The notes: generated by a model from the letters alone, not told the origin. Numbered from the stretch's first letter, positions 47,074 through 61,566 are shown. The stretch: DNA of 64,000 bases from Deinandra increscens subsp. villosa (GCA_039602395.1 JBCNJP010000020.1:22980483-23044482), one strand, 5' to 3'. Program-made: numbers and translations.

Positions 47074-48437
47074 AAATAAAACGTCTTTGTCCAATCGTTC
47101 CATGTGTGAAAATAATTTCTATAAATAAATAAAACAATTACATATAAGACTTATAAAATCATACTTAGACTGCCATATTTCTAGAAACTTGAGTCTTGAC
47201 TTTCATGGTAACCGGTAAGTTTGTGAACAATAAAATCCAAGATAATCTTGAGTCATGACTTTATCAAATGTCAAACATTTTTAAAGCTAAATGTCAAACG
47301 TTTTCAAAGCTAAAGTGATAACAAAAACCAAATAGCAAGGTCGATTTTGGAAGCAAGAAGTACGAATGTAGAATGAGCTTTAATAAATAAAAAAAACTCC
47401 AACTCGGTGGAGAAAATAAATAAACAAATTATATATGTTGCATAAATAGTATCGCAATAAACAAGAGCAAGTCATACAAGGTTAACAAGTAATAGTTGTT
47501 TATACATATACATATAAAACAACAAAAGTTCCTGCAACAGTATTTTAGCTAACTATTATGAAATAGTAATTTCATAAGCTACTATACTAGTAAAAAATGG
47601 AAAACATAAGATAGAATGCTTATTGGGTAGGACTATTTTGTTTATATACAAGCAAAAAAGAAGAAAAAAAAAAAACCCTCAAGATAAAGAACAAGATATG
47701 TTAAATGGTGTCATACAAGATAGTGGTAATACCGGTCAGAGGTTGAAGCAGTTCTCCAAAACCCCAACACAATCCACCTACACAATTAGTCCTCGAAAAG
47801 AAACTACATTAGGAAGATGCCATCGATAACACCGTTCTAAATGGCTAAAGATCAATCCACCTACAAGCCGATTCTAGGCGTGGTGTTAGGTCACACTAGG
47901 TATGGGTCACACAAAAAAGAAACAAAGATGTAATGAGCACGTAAAGTTTTAACGTAGTTAGATCAAAACCGATCTACAACCACGGGCAGCAATAAGGTAC
48001 GTATTCAAGTATAACAAAGTGCTCCAGGAAGTTACATGATATATATAGTCTATATATATAGAACTCAAATTAGGGTTAGCTTTGGGGCGGGCCTTAACAT
48101 AGTGGGTCAAGCCCATAGGACACAAAAGCCTTCACTTTGGGCCTAAAGCCTCTCTACCCCCCCCCCCCCCCCCCCAAACAGATAATGTATTATTAATAGT
48201 AACAATTAACAAGATAATTATTAAATATCTGGCTTGATTAAATAGTAATGTTGCTCAAAGGTTGATTTGATAGAAGAGTTAGTTTAATTATCAGGTCGGG
48301 TATTAAAAAAAAACAATTTAATTAGTTAAACCATAAGAAGAATTGAACAGTTAATTTTAGAAGTTTATAGAATCTGAAAGTTAAAGGGAAAATAAAGGAT
48401 CGATCAATTAAGTTAGCTCCCCCAAAAATCAATCTTA
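47074..48437. other. Intergenic region with C homopolymer, second copy
   Basis: Matches 26,541-27,903; the C-run is one base longer here. Confidence 0.4.
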
Positions 48438-48888
48438 GGGCATGTTTGGGATTGTTTATAAAATCTACTTATTAACTTATTGACTTTTCAAAAAAGCTAA
48501 TAAGTTGTTTTTAATATTTGGCAAACCTATAAGCACTTTTGGATTTTAGCTTTTCCTATAAGCTAATAAGTCAGTTTTTATAAGTCAGGATTTTCTAGCT
48601 TTTCAAAACTGCTTATGACTTACTGAGTGTTCAGTTACCATAATACCCCTCATTTAACTTTATACCTACCTAACCTTATACCAATTTAACCCCCTTTTAG
48701 TAATTTTACATATAAAAGCTAAAACAAACACTTTTTAAAAAACAACTTATTGACTTATTAACTTCTCCCACCACAAAAGCTAATCCAACACACATTTTTA
48801 AAAACTCTTTCTCAAAAAGTAATAAGGCAATAAGCACTTTTGACAAAAAAACACTTATTCATCAAAATAAGCAATCCCAAACAAGCCC
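48438..48888. mobile_element. PIF/Harbinger-like MITE, second copy
   Basis: Same element and TTA flanks as at 27,904. Confidence 0.85.
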
Positions 48889-49126
48889 TTAATTCGCATT
48901 CGAAACTCGCTGAAGATTGAAATAATTAATCCAAATATCTCAAAAGTATAATGAATTCATTCATTTGAAGATCGAAAGTTCATTAGTATAGACAAGCACA
49001 GAAACACCAATTCGATTCGATTATTAAGAAGAATTCATACCACATAAGATATGCATACATCAATTACGTACCTTCCTTCGCTTTCTATCTTAATTTGAGA
49101 TTGTGACTCGCTCGGACGACGATATT
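48889..49126 (-). pseudogene. GARP-gene relic, second copy
   Basis: Matches 28,355-28,593 with a C for G change near 49,041. The sequence runs straight into the truncated hAT element without the ATTCTAGG duplication. Confidence 0.6.
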
Positions 49127-50296
49127 GCGGGCGGGCTAGTGGGTCAAAACGGGTTTGGATCAGAATGGGCTCGGGTTTAAACGGGCAAATTCTAAAAAGG
49201 ATCATTTTGGTTTGGGTCAGAATGGGCATGGGTTAAAACGGACACGGGTGAGAATGGGCACGGGTCGAAACGGGCATGGATTAGATTGGATTCGGGCCAA
49301 AACGGGCTTTATTAAAAAAATCAACTTTTTAAACTAGACAAATCAATAACAGAGATGGATCATCACATACTTGAAGCAAATAATCACCTTGATTGGATCG
49401 AGATATTATAATTTTATCCTGTATTTTTATTATTTTTATGTATTTTCTGAGAGATTGAATCATATATAACATGCTAAATCCATCACTTCATATTTTTTTC
49501 TATAAATAAATATATTTAACTAAATTGGAACTCAATAATAAAACAAGATTATAACTGAATAAAAAAGTATTTTGCTCGATTGAATCCATGTGTAGTAAAC
49601 AAAAGTTCAAATCTATAGAAATCTCACGCTGGATAATTGATCAGTCATCGGCCGGCGGCTTTTGACCCCATAATTGATGATGAAGACGATAACCTTTGGC
49701 CGTTATATTACGATTAACCGAGCTCGATCTCAATTACGTCGGAGAATTCAAGCTCCTGAACAGAAGCTGTTTCACGGCGGAGATGAGATCCTCGATCGCA
49801 TTTCTCGGCAGCTAGTTCATCTACGACTGAAACTTCTTGCAAATCTCATATGCCGATCAAGATCTCTCCATCTCGTCCTTCACAGCCTCCTCAAAGAGTC
49901 CACAGATCCAACGGTCGTGATTTACGCGCCGATGTAGGATCGGTCACTTTGCTTAAAATTTTGAATCAAGTTTATGATGAATTCAATTTGAGGATATGAC
50001 TGTTGGAAAGAAGCGGCTGATGAGATGAAGCGGAAATCAAGTTTCTGGATCCCGGAGAAAGGAGGGGGAGAAGATCAGAAGAAGGGAAACCAGGTTTCCG
50101 ATGGGTAGGCCAAAATTTCTAACGCCCATTATGGCCCATCATTCTTTTTTTTAGTACCCATCATGACCCATCTTCTATTCTTTTTACGTTCAACTCTGCC
50201 CATTTACATCCATTGTAAACTAATCCTTAACCCAAACCAGCCCAAAGTCTTTAAATTAAAGTCCAAAATGACCCAATTTTAAGAGTATGGGTCAAG
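49127..50296. mobile_element. hAT element lacking both termini, second copy
   Basis: The body matches 28,630-29,798. The left ATTCTAGG plus 28 bp of the element are gone (36 bp), and the final 13 bp of the right end are gone. A single ATTCTAGG remains at 50,297. Without its ends this copy should be immobile. Confidence 0.88.
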
Positions 50297-50981
50297 ATTC
50301 TAGGGTTTGTATCTTCAGGGAAATTGGGGATCTCATATACACACACCCGGGGGTTTGTTGGGTATTTTTTTCAAATTTCACTTTCCCCTTCATGAATCAA
50401 AAAAGTAAAAATATCTTGTATGGAGGGCTTAATTAGTTTCAAAACACCTGAATTTCAATAATAACCTTAAAAAACACAACAAGTTTCAATATTGTACATG
50501 TTAATCATCCAAAAGTACGTTAATATTGTTGGTTTAGTTTAATAAAAACATATGGAGAATTATGGATTAAGAATAGGGCTAATAGGAAAACAAGTACGGT
50601 GTTGATTGATTGCCATCGCCGCCGTCGAACGTCCATATACCGCATTATAAATGATCATCGCATCGAATCGCGTAGACAGAATCGAATATCGCGTTGTAAA
50701 TTGTTGCAGTCACCGAACGCGCGAACAAAAGACAAAGAAAGTGTTATAAACCGTCGTCCGCCGCAACGTGCGGATACCCCACTAGTATATATATATAACA
50801 TACATATAATATATCTTGAAAACTAAAGACAAGTATCACACACATAATTAAGTTGCTGGTGCTAAGAAGAAGATCAGTATGAAACTCAAAATCTGCTTAC
50901 ACAATAACCCCAGACATTAGGCTCGAAAGGCCTTACATATAAGAAGATTCATCATTGTTGCCTCCAAATGCAACCACCATG

Positions 50982-52019
50982 TTAGTGATCAATGTTAGAT
51001 TGATCACTGATCCTCTTTAGGTAAAGCCTATATTTCTGTAAAAAGATATCAAAATTAGCATAATTTAATTCTTTCCCACATGGGTATTTCCATTAAAATC
51101 CCAAATACCATTTAATCCTCAAAAAAGACTCACTTTTTCTTTCCATTTAATTGCCAAAAGAAAGCCTACTTTTTTTTCCCATTTTATAATCTCCAAAAAT
51201 GAACTTACTTTTATACCATACAAAAAAAAAACATGTTTTTCTTATCAATTTAATTACAAAAACAGATGCTAATACATTTAAACGCGGATAAAACCGATTA
51301 TTGTCCATAAAATCATCAAAATAATAAGGTCTTTCTCCATATAATTGCCAAAGAGATGCAATTTCTGAAGAAAGTATGTAAATACCTGCAAATGGCTTGC
51401 TACATTTTCCCTGGTAAGCCCATCCACATTCATCAAATCAAGAATCCTTTTCGGCTCAGCCTCTGTGTTATTTAGAACGGAAAACGCTTGTTAGCAAATT
51501 TATACATGCAACCGATGGTAAATTACGAAAAAAGGCTCACTCTCAATGCCCAGACGATTAACAGCATAAACAAATTTCCTGTGCAGATCAGAAGACCAAA
51601 CGACTCGTGGCATCTTCTTTGCCGTTGGATCGTTAACTTCATTTGCATTTTCTTCATCCTCATCTTTTCTTGTTCTGTTCAACTTTTCATTCTGAGAAGC
51701 ATGGAGTTTGGGCAGGTGAATCCGTAAATCTGCAGATAGAAAAAAAAGGGATCTTTTTTTATCGCTCACATAGTATATATACAACAAGCAGCCGAGATAT
51801 ATACATACATTATTATTATTATTTTTTTATTATTAATTAACAACACAACAAAAAGAAGATGAAATAATTAATCCAAATATCTATTTTTATTTTGTAAACG
51901 CAGAAACACCAATTTGATTGGATTGGATTGTTGAGAAGAATTCATATATACGACATAATAGGATATGCATACGATAACTGAAACATCAATTACGACGACG
52001 TACCTTCTCCGCCTTCCAT
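50982..52019 (-). CDS. Small GARP-domain protein, second copy
   Basis: Exons 52019-52004, 51729-51541, 51462-51386 and 51035-50982 correspond exactly to the gene at 30,495-31,532 (offset 20,487). They give the same 111-residue protein by eye, with the complete B-motif parts and no receiver. If the 20-kb repeat is an unmerged overlap, this is the other haplotype of the same gene, not a paralogue. Confidence 0.7.
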
Positions 52020-52668
52020 CTTGCTTAATTCGTGATTGTTAGTTACTCAACGATATGATTCTAGCTAGCTAGGGTTAGGGTTCGTATGAAATATGAAAGA
52101 AACTGGGGATCTCGTATGATATATACACACAAGCACTGATCCCGGGGTTCAACTTTCACTTTACCCCCTCCATGAATATAAAATAGAAAAAAAAATTATT
52201 TACTCACACAATATTATATTATAAAAAAATAGATTTAAAAAATATCTAACTATAATTATATCTTCATTTTTATAATAGAACAGTTTTATAAATATATCCC
52301 TTTTTTCTAATAATCTTTCTTTTTAAAATACTAAGACCGTTGGTATATGCTGACCTGAAGGACCAATCACCAGGTTAAGGGGGTAAATTGTAAACTTCTA
52401 AACCTAAGGGTAAATTGTGATTAAAAATTAAAAAATAAATAATTTGTTTTAATTATATAAATTGTAGTTTGCAAGTCGTCCCGTCTTTTCGTTCAAGACC
52501 CTCCACCCCCACCTTGTTCTCTTTCGTCCCGCTTCGAGTTTGATTTCGAACTCTTTCAAAGAAACCAACTCGTTTCCTTGTTTTCTTCTTGTGGCCCTTG
52601 GCCGGAAATGGTTTCGAACTCGCGACACATGGTCAGAGATGACATCCGCCGACACAGGTCCGCCCTTA

Positions 52669-52980
52669 GGCCTCTCCCAATGGTGGTGTCACCACCTCTT
52701 CACCACTATGTCACAAGGTGACACCATTAGCACCATGGTGTCACCCATTAAATATCCCCAAAAGTATCACCCCTATGACATAGTTGTGACTTACACAATT
52801 AAAAAAATATTAAAAATGGTGGCCCACATGATATATTGCAAGTATAATTTTAATAAATGAAGTGGTGAAGAAGTGGTGAAGAAGTGTTATTGGTAGTAAT
52901 ATGTCATAGGATGGTAAAGGAGGAAAAGATGACATGATAGTGGTGAAGAGGTGGTGACTTAGTCACCATTGGGAGAGGCC
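52669..52980. mobile_element. PIF/Harbinger-like MITE (GGCCTCTCCC), second copy
   Basis: Same element and TTA flanks as at 32,182. Confidence 0.9.
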
Positions 52981-53065
52981 TTAGCCGGAATTGGGGGTGT
53001 TTGGGATTTTTCTTAAATCAAGTTTACAGTCATTATTGGTCTATCAGGACTGTTTAGTTAGGAAC

Positions 53066-53306
53066 AAGTTTAGATAATTACATGATGGGTGCTCCACGTC
53101 AGCATTTTTAATAATAATAGTAGTAGTAATAATAATAATAATAATAACAACAATAATAATAATAATAATAGTAATCTTACTTTCATATTTGTAATATAAC
53201 AGTCTTATAAATATACCTCCTTTTTCTAATAATCTTTCCACTAAAAAAACTATCACCGTTAGAAAATGCTGACGTGGAGCACCAATCATGTAATTATCTA
53301 AACTTG
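53066..53306. mobile_element. Short TIR element with AAT core, second copy
   Basis: Matches 32,579-32,819. Confidence 0.7.
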
Positions 53307-53322
53307 GTGGTGGTGGTGGTGG

Positions 53323-54416
53323 TTTACTCTTGTTTTTATGTGTTTAGGTAAGGCGCCTTTGAATGGTTGACATACTCATACTCGGGGATCAAGTCGTTAA
53401 GGGTTGAACACTACTCTAGTAGTAGTAGTTTACTCTTGTTTTTATGTGTTTAAGTAAGGCGCCTTTGAATGGTTGACATGCTCGGGGATCAAGTCGTTAA
53501 AGGTTGAACACTACTCTAGTAGTAGTAGTTTACTCTTGTTTTTATGTGTTTAGGTAAGGCATCTTTGAATGGTTGACATACTCGGGATCAAGTCGTTAAG
53601 GGTTAAACACTACTCTAGTAGTAGTAGTTTACTCTTGTTTTTATGTGTTTAGGTAAGGCGTCTTTGAATGGTTGACATACTCGGGGATCAAGTCGTTAAG
53701 GGTTGAACACTACTCTAGTAGTAGTAGTTTACTCTTGTTTTTATGTGTTTAAGTAAGGCGCCTTTGAATGGTTAACATGCTCGGGGATCAACTCGTTAAA
53801 GGTTGAACACTACTCTAGTAGTAGTAGTTTGGTCTTGTTTTTATGTGTTTAGGTAAGGCATCTTTGAATGGTTGACATACTCGGGGATCAAGTCGTTAAG
53901 GGTTAAACACTACTCTAGTAGTAGTAGTTTACTCTTGTTTTTATGTGTTTAGGTAAGGCGTCTTTGAATGGTTGACATACTCGGGGATCAAGTCGTTAAG
54001 GGTTGAACACTACTCTAGTAGTAGTAGTTTACTCTTGTTTTTATGTGTTTAAGTAAGGCGCCTTTGAATGGTTAACATGCTCGGGGATCAACTCGTTAAA
54101 GGTTGAACACTACTCTAGTAGTAGTAGTTTGGTCTTGTTTTTATGTGTTTAGGTAAGGCATCTTTGAATGGTTGACATACTCGGGGATCAAGTCGTTAAG
54201 GGTTAAACACTACTCTAGTAGTAGTAGTTTACTCTTGTTTTTATGTGTTTAGGTAAGGCGTCTTTGAATGGTTGACATACTCGGGGATCAAGTCGTTAAG
54301 GGTTGAACACTACTCTAGTAGTAGTAGTTTACTCTTGTTTTTATGTGTTTAGGTAAGGCGCCTTTGAATGGTTGACATGCTCAGGGATCAAGTCATTAAG
54401 GGTTGAACACTACTCT
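53323..54416. repeat. 100-bp tandem array, second copy
   Basis: Again 11 units with the same variant order and the same 99-bp unit. An array this uniform would be expected to change copy number quickly, so the identity fits haplotypes or one locus better than an old duplication. Confidence 0.95.
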
Positions 54417-54820
54417 TTTGTTATATTTTGCATAGTTCGTTTTAACTAATTACACCATTTGTGTTATGTTGTTGATTTAAAAACCTATATCATTGTAAGT
54501 AATATTGGTTGTTACATTTTCGTTTTTTTTTAAATGCCAATATATCAGATTTCAGTTATTCAAGATCAACTTTTTTATACCAGGGAATCCTTAATTCGCA
54601 TTCGAAACTCGGTGAAGAGAGAAAGAAAGAAAAAAATAAGAAAAAATTAATCACAACCACCAGATGATGAATGGATCCAAGGGCTTAAAATTAGTTTCCT
54701 AGATCTATAATGAACCCCTCGTTATATATAATTATGATTATAAATATCTTAAAAATAGTTGTACATATATATAATTAAATAATATATAAAATAACAAACA
54801 ACCAAAGATCGATCTTGAAA

Positions 54821-55091
54821 ATTTCAGGAATCAGAATCAAACTCGAGCTTTTTAAAGTAAATAAGTCAACCTCAACTTTCAAATAAAATCAAGTTTAGAG
54901 AGTAGATTTTGAAAAAAAAAAAGTCAAATTACATTCATCATAAGCCCAAATCAAACACCATACTTCACATGCCATCCAAGATTTATGACAGCAATAATAT
55001 TAATTGGGTGATACAAGTTCAAATCCAAGAAGAGTTCATAGCAATACTCTATTACAAACTCTAATATTGCCATTACAAAACAAAATGTATA
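54821..55091 (-). pseudogene. Inverted OTU5 3' UTR fragment, second copy
   Basis: Matches 34,335-34,605. Confidence 0.8.
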
Positions 55092-55415
55092 TTTATATAA
55101 TATAGTCCATACATACATACCATAGGGAAGTCAAAGTCAAAATCAAAGTCCAAAACACACACATAGTTAAACAACCACTACCCATACATTCATAGTGAAA
55201 TATAAAATTAATATTAATGAGTGGTCACTCCTGCTGCCCGAGTGCTGGATGCTGCGGGGTCCGGATTCCTCCTCTCCTCCTTTCAACTTTGCGACCACCT
55301 TTCCTCAAGTATCTTACATCTGATGACAAGATTCAAATTACAGTTATTTATTACTACTACTTCTAGCCGAGGATCATATGAGCTATCGATCTTTTAAGTA
55401 TGATAAAAGAATATA

Positions 55416-55926
55416 AGAAAAACTTGCAAGGTGAAACTCAAAATCTGCTCAAGCAAACTAATTAAGAGGTGAATGAAATATCTCTCTCTTAAGGAATGAG
55501 ATGAAAACAAATAAAAGGACAGACCAAATTAATAAAACAAAGCAAACGAGTGGTGGTTACTTACTAGAATGGAGGGCGAATATTTTCCGATAAGCTTGTA
55601 TACCTACACCAATATGATGATGATATAATTAACAAGACAATAATTATTAAATATCTTGTTTCTTGATTATTACTATTAAGTAGTAGCTAGCTCGCTAGTA
55701 ATGTTGCTGCTCAAAGGAAGGAATATAGAAGAAAGAGCGGTTACGTTACGTACGAGCCATTGCTGCAGGGTCCCTCGTAGGTGGTGGGTCCCTAGGCCTT
55801 ACATAATAACTCCAGTCAATAGTCTCCTGGGCAGCAGGAGCAGCTAGCATGATCAAGATGCATGACAGTCTGCATGCAGCACATAGAAGAAGAAAATAAA
55901 TCTTTTTTGATCACTCACATAAAGAA
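55416..55926 (-). pseudogene. GARP-related relic without DNA-binding exons, second copy
   Basis: Matches 34,930-35,440. Confidence 0.4.
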
Positions 55927-56560
55927 GCAGGGTCGGAGCTGAGAATTTGGCTATGTAGCACGGAAACGGCTAGAAAGAGCCGTCTCCCGTACCGGAATCG
56001 GCATGGGGACGCCGGAGAAACGTTTCCGATGCGCTTCCAGATCTCAGGGACGTTTCTTGTCCGTTTCCGAATAGTCAAAGACGTTTCCGGTGACCCTCCG
56101 GCGATGATCCGGCGAAGAAACATTTCTTGCTAACTAAGACGCAGAAGAGCTTTCTCTAGTCTGACCCTCTAGATCGTCACTTATGGAGTTGAGGGAATCA
56201 GAAGATCGAGAAGAAGAAAGATAAAAAGAAACAAACTTTTCCGGCCGGCGATGAAGATTACTCTACAGATTTAAGAAAATGAATGAAAGAGATGAAAGAA
56301 AAACCTGAAAAAAATAGTTAAAATGAAAAAGAAAACATCGGAAAGTGGGTTGCAGGCCTAATACCTAGCCCTTCAGTCACTTGTTTCGAATTAATTAATT
56401 AATTTACTTTGATTATTCCCGTTTATAAAAAAAGGTTTTAATTTTTTTACAGCAAATGAGTGACATTTAATTAAAAATCATCCAAACGTCTTTATGTTGT
56501 GTTATATATATACTTATAAAAAGTTGTGTGTTAAATTTGTGGACCGCTTCTTTATTCCAA

Positions 56561-57729
56561 GGCTTATTGGATTTAAATAATCCTAACTATCATCAATTGG
56601 CCGATAATAATCCCAACCGAGTAAATGTTTTTTAACGAGCCTAACTTTCACACTATTTTCTTACAACAATCCCAAACTAACGGATGACTAACTCCGTTAG
56701 TGTTTTGCTGACGTGGCTGTCCAGGTGGCTTTTTTTAATTTTTATTTTTATTTTAATGCATTTTTAAGCTTATGTGGCAACATAAAGAGAGTATTTAAGC
56801 TTATTTGTTAAAATGAAAAAAATGAGGGGCCATTTATGTAACTTGAGAAAAAACATCTTTAAGACCACATCCACCCAGTCACTTGCCATAACCATCCTCA
56901 CCGTCGGCCACGAAACAAATTCTTTCACACTCCGCCGTGACTATTCCGGTCGCCCGATAGTTTGTAGCCGGAGCAGATTCCTTTTTCTAAACCACCAAAC
57001 GACATCGCCCGAAACGGAAACCATCAAAATAGGCGTAAACGGGAATATGGAGGCTAGAGATGAAGGACAGTGTCGGCGGGGACGGTGGCGGAGAAGGAGA
57101 AACAGGTGTTGTGGAGAGGATGATGAAGAAGGGGAAATGATGAAGAAGAATTGGGTGGTACCTGTAGGGTTTCGCAGGACGGGAATATATAGAGCAATCA
57201 GAGGACAAATCTAGGTGGCGGTGGTGGTGGTGGCCGTTGGCGGCGGCGCTACGGCTGATTGGACAGAAATGGTAGCCGCCATGTCGAGGACGGTATGGTG
57301 AGAGTTCGAGAGTTTGAGGTGGTGGTGGTGGTGCCAGAGCTGTGGTGGTGGTGGTGCCGGAGGAGGTCGTAGGTGAGGTCGCCGGAGGAGGTAGCCGGAG
57401 TGGTGTTGGTGGCTACTTGGGTGGGAGAGTTAAAAGTTTTCTTTTAACTTACAAAAATGGCCCTCGTTCTTTTTTATTTTTAACAAGTAAGCTTAAACAC
57501 TTTCCTCATGTTGCCACATAAGCTTAAAATTGGCATTAAAATAAAAATAAATAAATAAAAACCACCTGGATAGCCACGTCAGCAAAACACTAACGGGGTT
57601 AGTCATCCGTTAGTTTGGGATTGTTGTAGGAAAATAGTGTGAAAGTTAGGCTCGTTAAAAAACATTTACTCAGTTGGAATTATTATCGGCCAATTGATGA
57701 TAGTTGGGATTATTTAAATCCAATAAGCC
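56561..57729. mobile_element. Non-autonomous MULE, second copy
   Basis: Same element and TTATTCCAA duplication as at 36,075. Confidence 0.92.
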
Positions 57730-58022
57730 TTATTCCAAAAGGGTTTCAAAGAGACAACTTTAACATGCCGATAAAAAAGAAGATAAACAAACATAACTTT
57801 CACCTAAAATTCGAAATCTTCCAAAAGATGTTCTTGTTTTTTCAGAACAAAGAAATCAAGCACAAGATTATATTCATCATTCATATTGTCACCATGTCAA
57901 TATAATAAATAAATAAAACCACCAATTCCACAAAGCTTTATTTACACAGACTTCTTTAAAACCATAAGCTTTCTGCCAAAACACAATATAGATCAACCTA
58001 ATCAATCTAATTAACCATTAGT

Positions 58023-59648
58023 TCATACCCGTAAAGCCACAGGATCCTGCCACGAAATCTTCCTCTTCCCTGACCGATTTGTTGAACCGTCACCAACATT
58101 TCTACAAATCGATAGCATTAAATCATTCTGTTGTTCTTTCCTATGATCCTCAAAACTCTCTTCTTCTTCCATCTGAAAAACCAATAATAAACCGTTAGAA
58201 AGCTTTAATGAACCTTTTAACAGTTCCAACTAAGGCTCATTGAAGTCGGTTAACTTACTGATATCTGGTTCAAGTCAAATATAGGAGCACGGGCTTGATT
58301 TAAAGCTTGTTTACCACTAAAACCGTTTTCTTTCTGGTTGAATTCGGTCACTGGAGACGAGTTGTTTCCCAGAACCCTTTGGTTAAGATTGAAACCACGC
58401 AAATTTACATTTCTGCCCAAGTCAACCGAGGGAGGCAGTTGACCTAAAATGATGTTTTTCTTCTTTGTATGCATTTTCCCCCTTTGGATTAGCTTTGGAA
58501 TCAGGGGTAAATTGGGTAAAGTTGATGACTTTTGGGGGTTAACCTTCTCCTTCTTGCTTTTGCTGTATTGCATTGTTTCTATATACTGTGATTTCAATTC
58601 TTGTGAAGTTGATGATTTGGTTTTCAGTAAAAATTTGTGTCTCCGCCTCAAGAATCTGGAATGACCAACAACAAGAATCAAAATCTTGATGGATATTTGA
58701 ATTTGTTTAATAATCTTCATAAAAACCTGTTTAATTGAATTGAGTATGTTGAATTAGGTAGCAAGGTGAATACCATACCTAACATCAGCTTCTAAAGTCT
58801 GCTTCTTTTGCTTCATAGTCACCAATTGGTTTCTTGCAGCTTTTGTTTCCTGCAAAACCAGAAACATATTCAATATCACATCTTTTTTAACCGCAAGAAG
58901 GGTTCTTGCAGCATCTGTATCCTGCAAATCCAGAAAGATATTCAAGATGACATTTTTATAACCGCAAGAACCCGTTAGCTGAAAACTCACTGGAGCCACT
59001 AACACCCTGCTAACCTAACCGATGAGATCTAGAAAAAGATCGCAGCTTGCGCCCGACAAGGGGCCTTCAATAACAAATTTGATGGCAACTTGAACCGGTT
59101 TGTTAACTTTAAGATTTTGGAGCTATGAACATTGATACAGAATGGACAGATTATACAAAGATTATAAACCGATTCGACACAAATACCCTTCTTTCTTTAA
59201 TTGGGAAATCAAACAAGATTTACCAAGAAAATTCTGCAAGTCAGTATCAATTCTTTTTGCATCTCTCAATCCTAATTCAAATCGTAACCCTAATCCTAAA
59301 AGTTCGTGACCAATTGAAGCGACCAACAACCAAGATAACAAAAAAACATCAAGAAAATCAAGGGCAAACATAGATCAAAGATCAATTTCAATTCTTGAAC
59401 AAATAAAACAATTCTTTTCTGTAAATCTTGAAGGGAAACAATCGATCTAATCTATGGCATAAAGATCAAGAAACATCAAGAATCATATCAGATATCACAA
59501 CATAGGATTAAAAACAACAAGAAAATCATACCTGTTGCAACTCAAGATAATCTTGAAGAAGGGTTTGATGCTTAAATCTTGCCCTAACATCCTCATAAGA
59601 CACATGAGGTGATGGATTAAAGGCAACCCCTTTCATCTTCTTACTCAT
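58023..59648 (-). CDS. Plant-specific coiled-coil protein, second copy
   Basis: Exons 59648-59532, 58849-58779, 58655-58259 and 58172-58023 match the gene at 37,537-39,172 and keep every splice site and the 244-residue frame. Differences lie in introns and upstream DNA: a missing A near 58,700, and a reworked patch at about 58,885-58,900 in intron 1 where the relic exon 2 copy lies. Several substitutions occur at about 59,000-59,340. Same caution as for the GARP gene: probably an allele. Confidence 0.76.
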
Positions 59649-60449
59649 CAAGATCCCAACTTTCTTGAAAATCCCACTTTGGAAAAGAAATAAGTTTGAT
59701 GAAAATAATGAAAAAGACTTGAAAGATGGATGAGAAAGAGAGAGGGATGTGGGGAAGAAAGTGTGTTAAAAGAAAGATTAATGGGTGTGGGGGAGGGAAG
59801 GTTCTTGCTTTTCCTGTTTTCTCTGTTGATGTTGATGAAACTGGCCAAATTGAAATCCCCAAAAAGCCCACACATACCGCCTCGTTTGGTAGACAATGGA
59901 GAGATGAAGATGGAGTCTTTTGGGTGCTTGCAGAAGGGTATTTCTGGAACAATCATAATTAATTGGTCTGTATGTAAGATTTGTTTTTGTGGGTGTGGGT
60001 GGGTATAGGTGAGGTGGTTTGGTATGGAGTTTGAACACATCTCCCTCTTTATCTCTCTAGGAATTCTTTCTTTCTCTCTCTATCTTTCAAGACTCTTTCT
60101 TTTACCATAAATTTTGGTCTAAATGGGCCATTGAAGAGATGATGGGTATGTCTCAGTTTCAATTTTTCTTCCATCTTCTTTGTGGGTGTTGTCTGTATGT
60201 AATACAAGACAGAAAGAAGCAGAAAAAAGAAATTGCTTTAAAAATAGTTTTAGAGAGAGAAAGGGTATGAGGATAAAATTGAAGAGAGAGAGAGATGAGT
60301 GCTGTGCTTTTAAAAATAATCTTCTTTGTGGTAGTACCTTGTTTTAAGGTCTGTTTTTCATACTGTTTTTTTCTTTTCTTTTTTTAATAGTGAATTCCTA
60401 TAATCCTATAAAATTACTTCATCCTTTGACATACTCTAAATCAAAAAAA

Positions 60450-61566
60450 CGAGTAAATTATAGCTTTCGTGGTTTGTATATTAGTCCTTAAACTTTGTTT
60501 ATTATGGCTTTGGTCCCTAACCTTTTTCGGCTCGTTACAGCTTTGGTCCCTGAAGCTAACGAGCGTCTATTTTTGCCGTTAATTTTTTTTAATGACATTT
60601 TTACCCCTCATTTAAATAAATAAGAAACGGAAAAAATACTATTTTACCTATCTTCCTTTACCCCCACTGTTTTTCTTCTTCCACAAGAAGTAGTTCGCCG
60701 GAGGTTTTCAACGGCACCACTTTCAAATTCACCACCGATGGTGACGGAAATCAGATCCAAATATGAATTCCAAATTAAAACTAAACCCATAAAAAAATAA
60801 ATCAAATTTGGATTCCAAATTTACTAAACCCATGAAAAATGAAAGGCAATTTTGATTCCAGATGTAAAACTCACCTATGAATTGATTAGCAATTTGTGTT
60901 TGGATGATTTTGATTTCAGATTAAACAACTATCCTCCATGGAAACAGGTTGTTGTTAAACAATTTGGTGGAATGGTTGACGGAGACGACGCCACGACGGA
61001 GATGGCGATGGAAATATGGGGAATGGTTAGAGATGGACATCGGATATGGTCAGAGATGATGGAATGGTTGCGGGAGATGGTTAAGCAGCGCCGGTGGAGA
61101 TGGGTGGTTCACGAGTCATCGTCTCCGGCAACATTCCCAATCTCAATCATCGTCTCTGGTACCGATTGCGTCTCAATCATCGTCCCCGGCACCGATTGCA
61201 TCTCAATCATCGTCACTGTGTGTGTGGTGGGGGGTTCGTCGGAGTGGTCGTCGAACAGGAGGTGATGGAAATTGGGGGTTCATCGGAGAGGGGTACATAA
61301 ATTGGGAATACTAGGCGGCTTTATTATCATTTTTAATTATATATGATTTGTTTTTAATTTATATTTATATTGGTTTTTTTAAAAGAGGATATAATGGTCT
61401 TTTCACACACACTTAACAGAAAAATCTAACGTTCGTTAGCCTCAGGGACCAAAGCCGTAACAAGCCGAAAAAGGTTAGAGACCAAAGCTGTAATAAACGA
61501 AGTTTAAGAACTATAAGTGAAAAACGTGTAAATCACGGGGACGAAAGCCGTAATTAGCGTAATTAC
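60450..61566. mobile_element. Long-TIR Mutator-like element, second copy
   Basis: Matches 39,974-41,090 with a few substitutions (for example GGTCCCTAACC for GGTCCTTAACA near 60,515). This copy continues past the point where the left contig ends. Confidence 0.7.
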
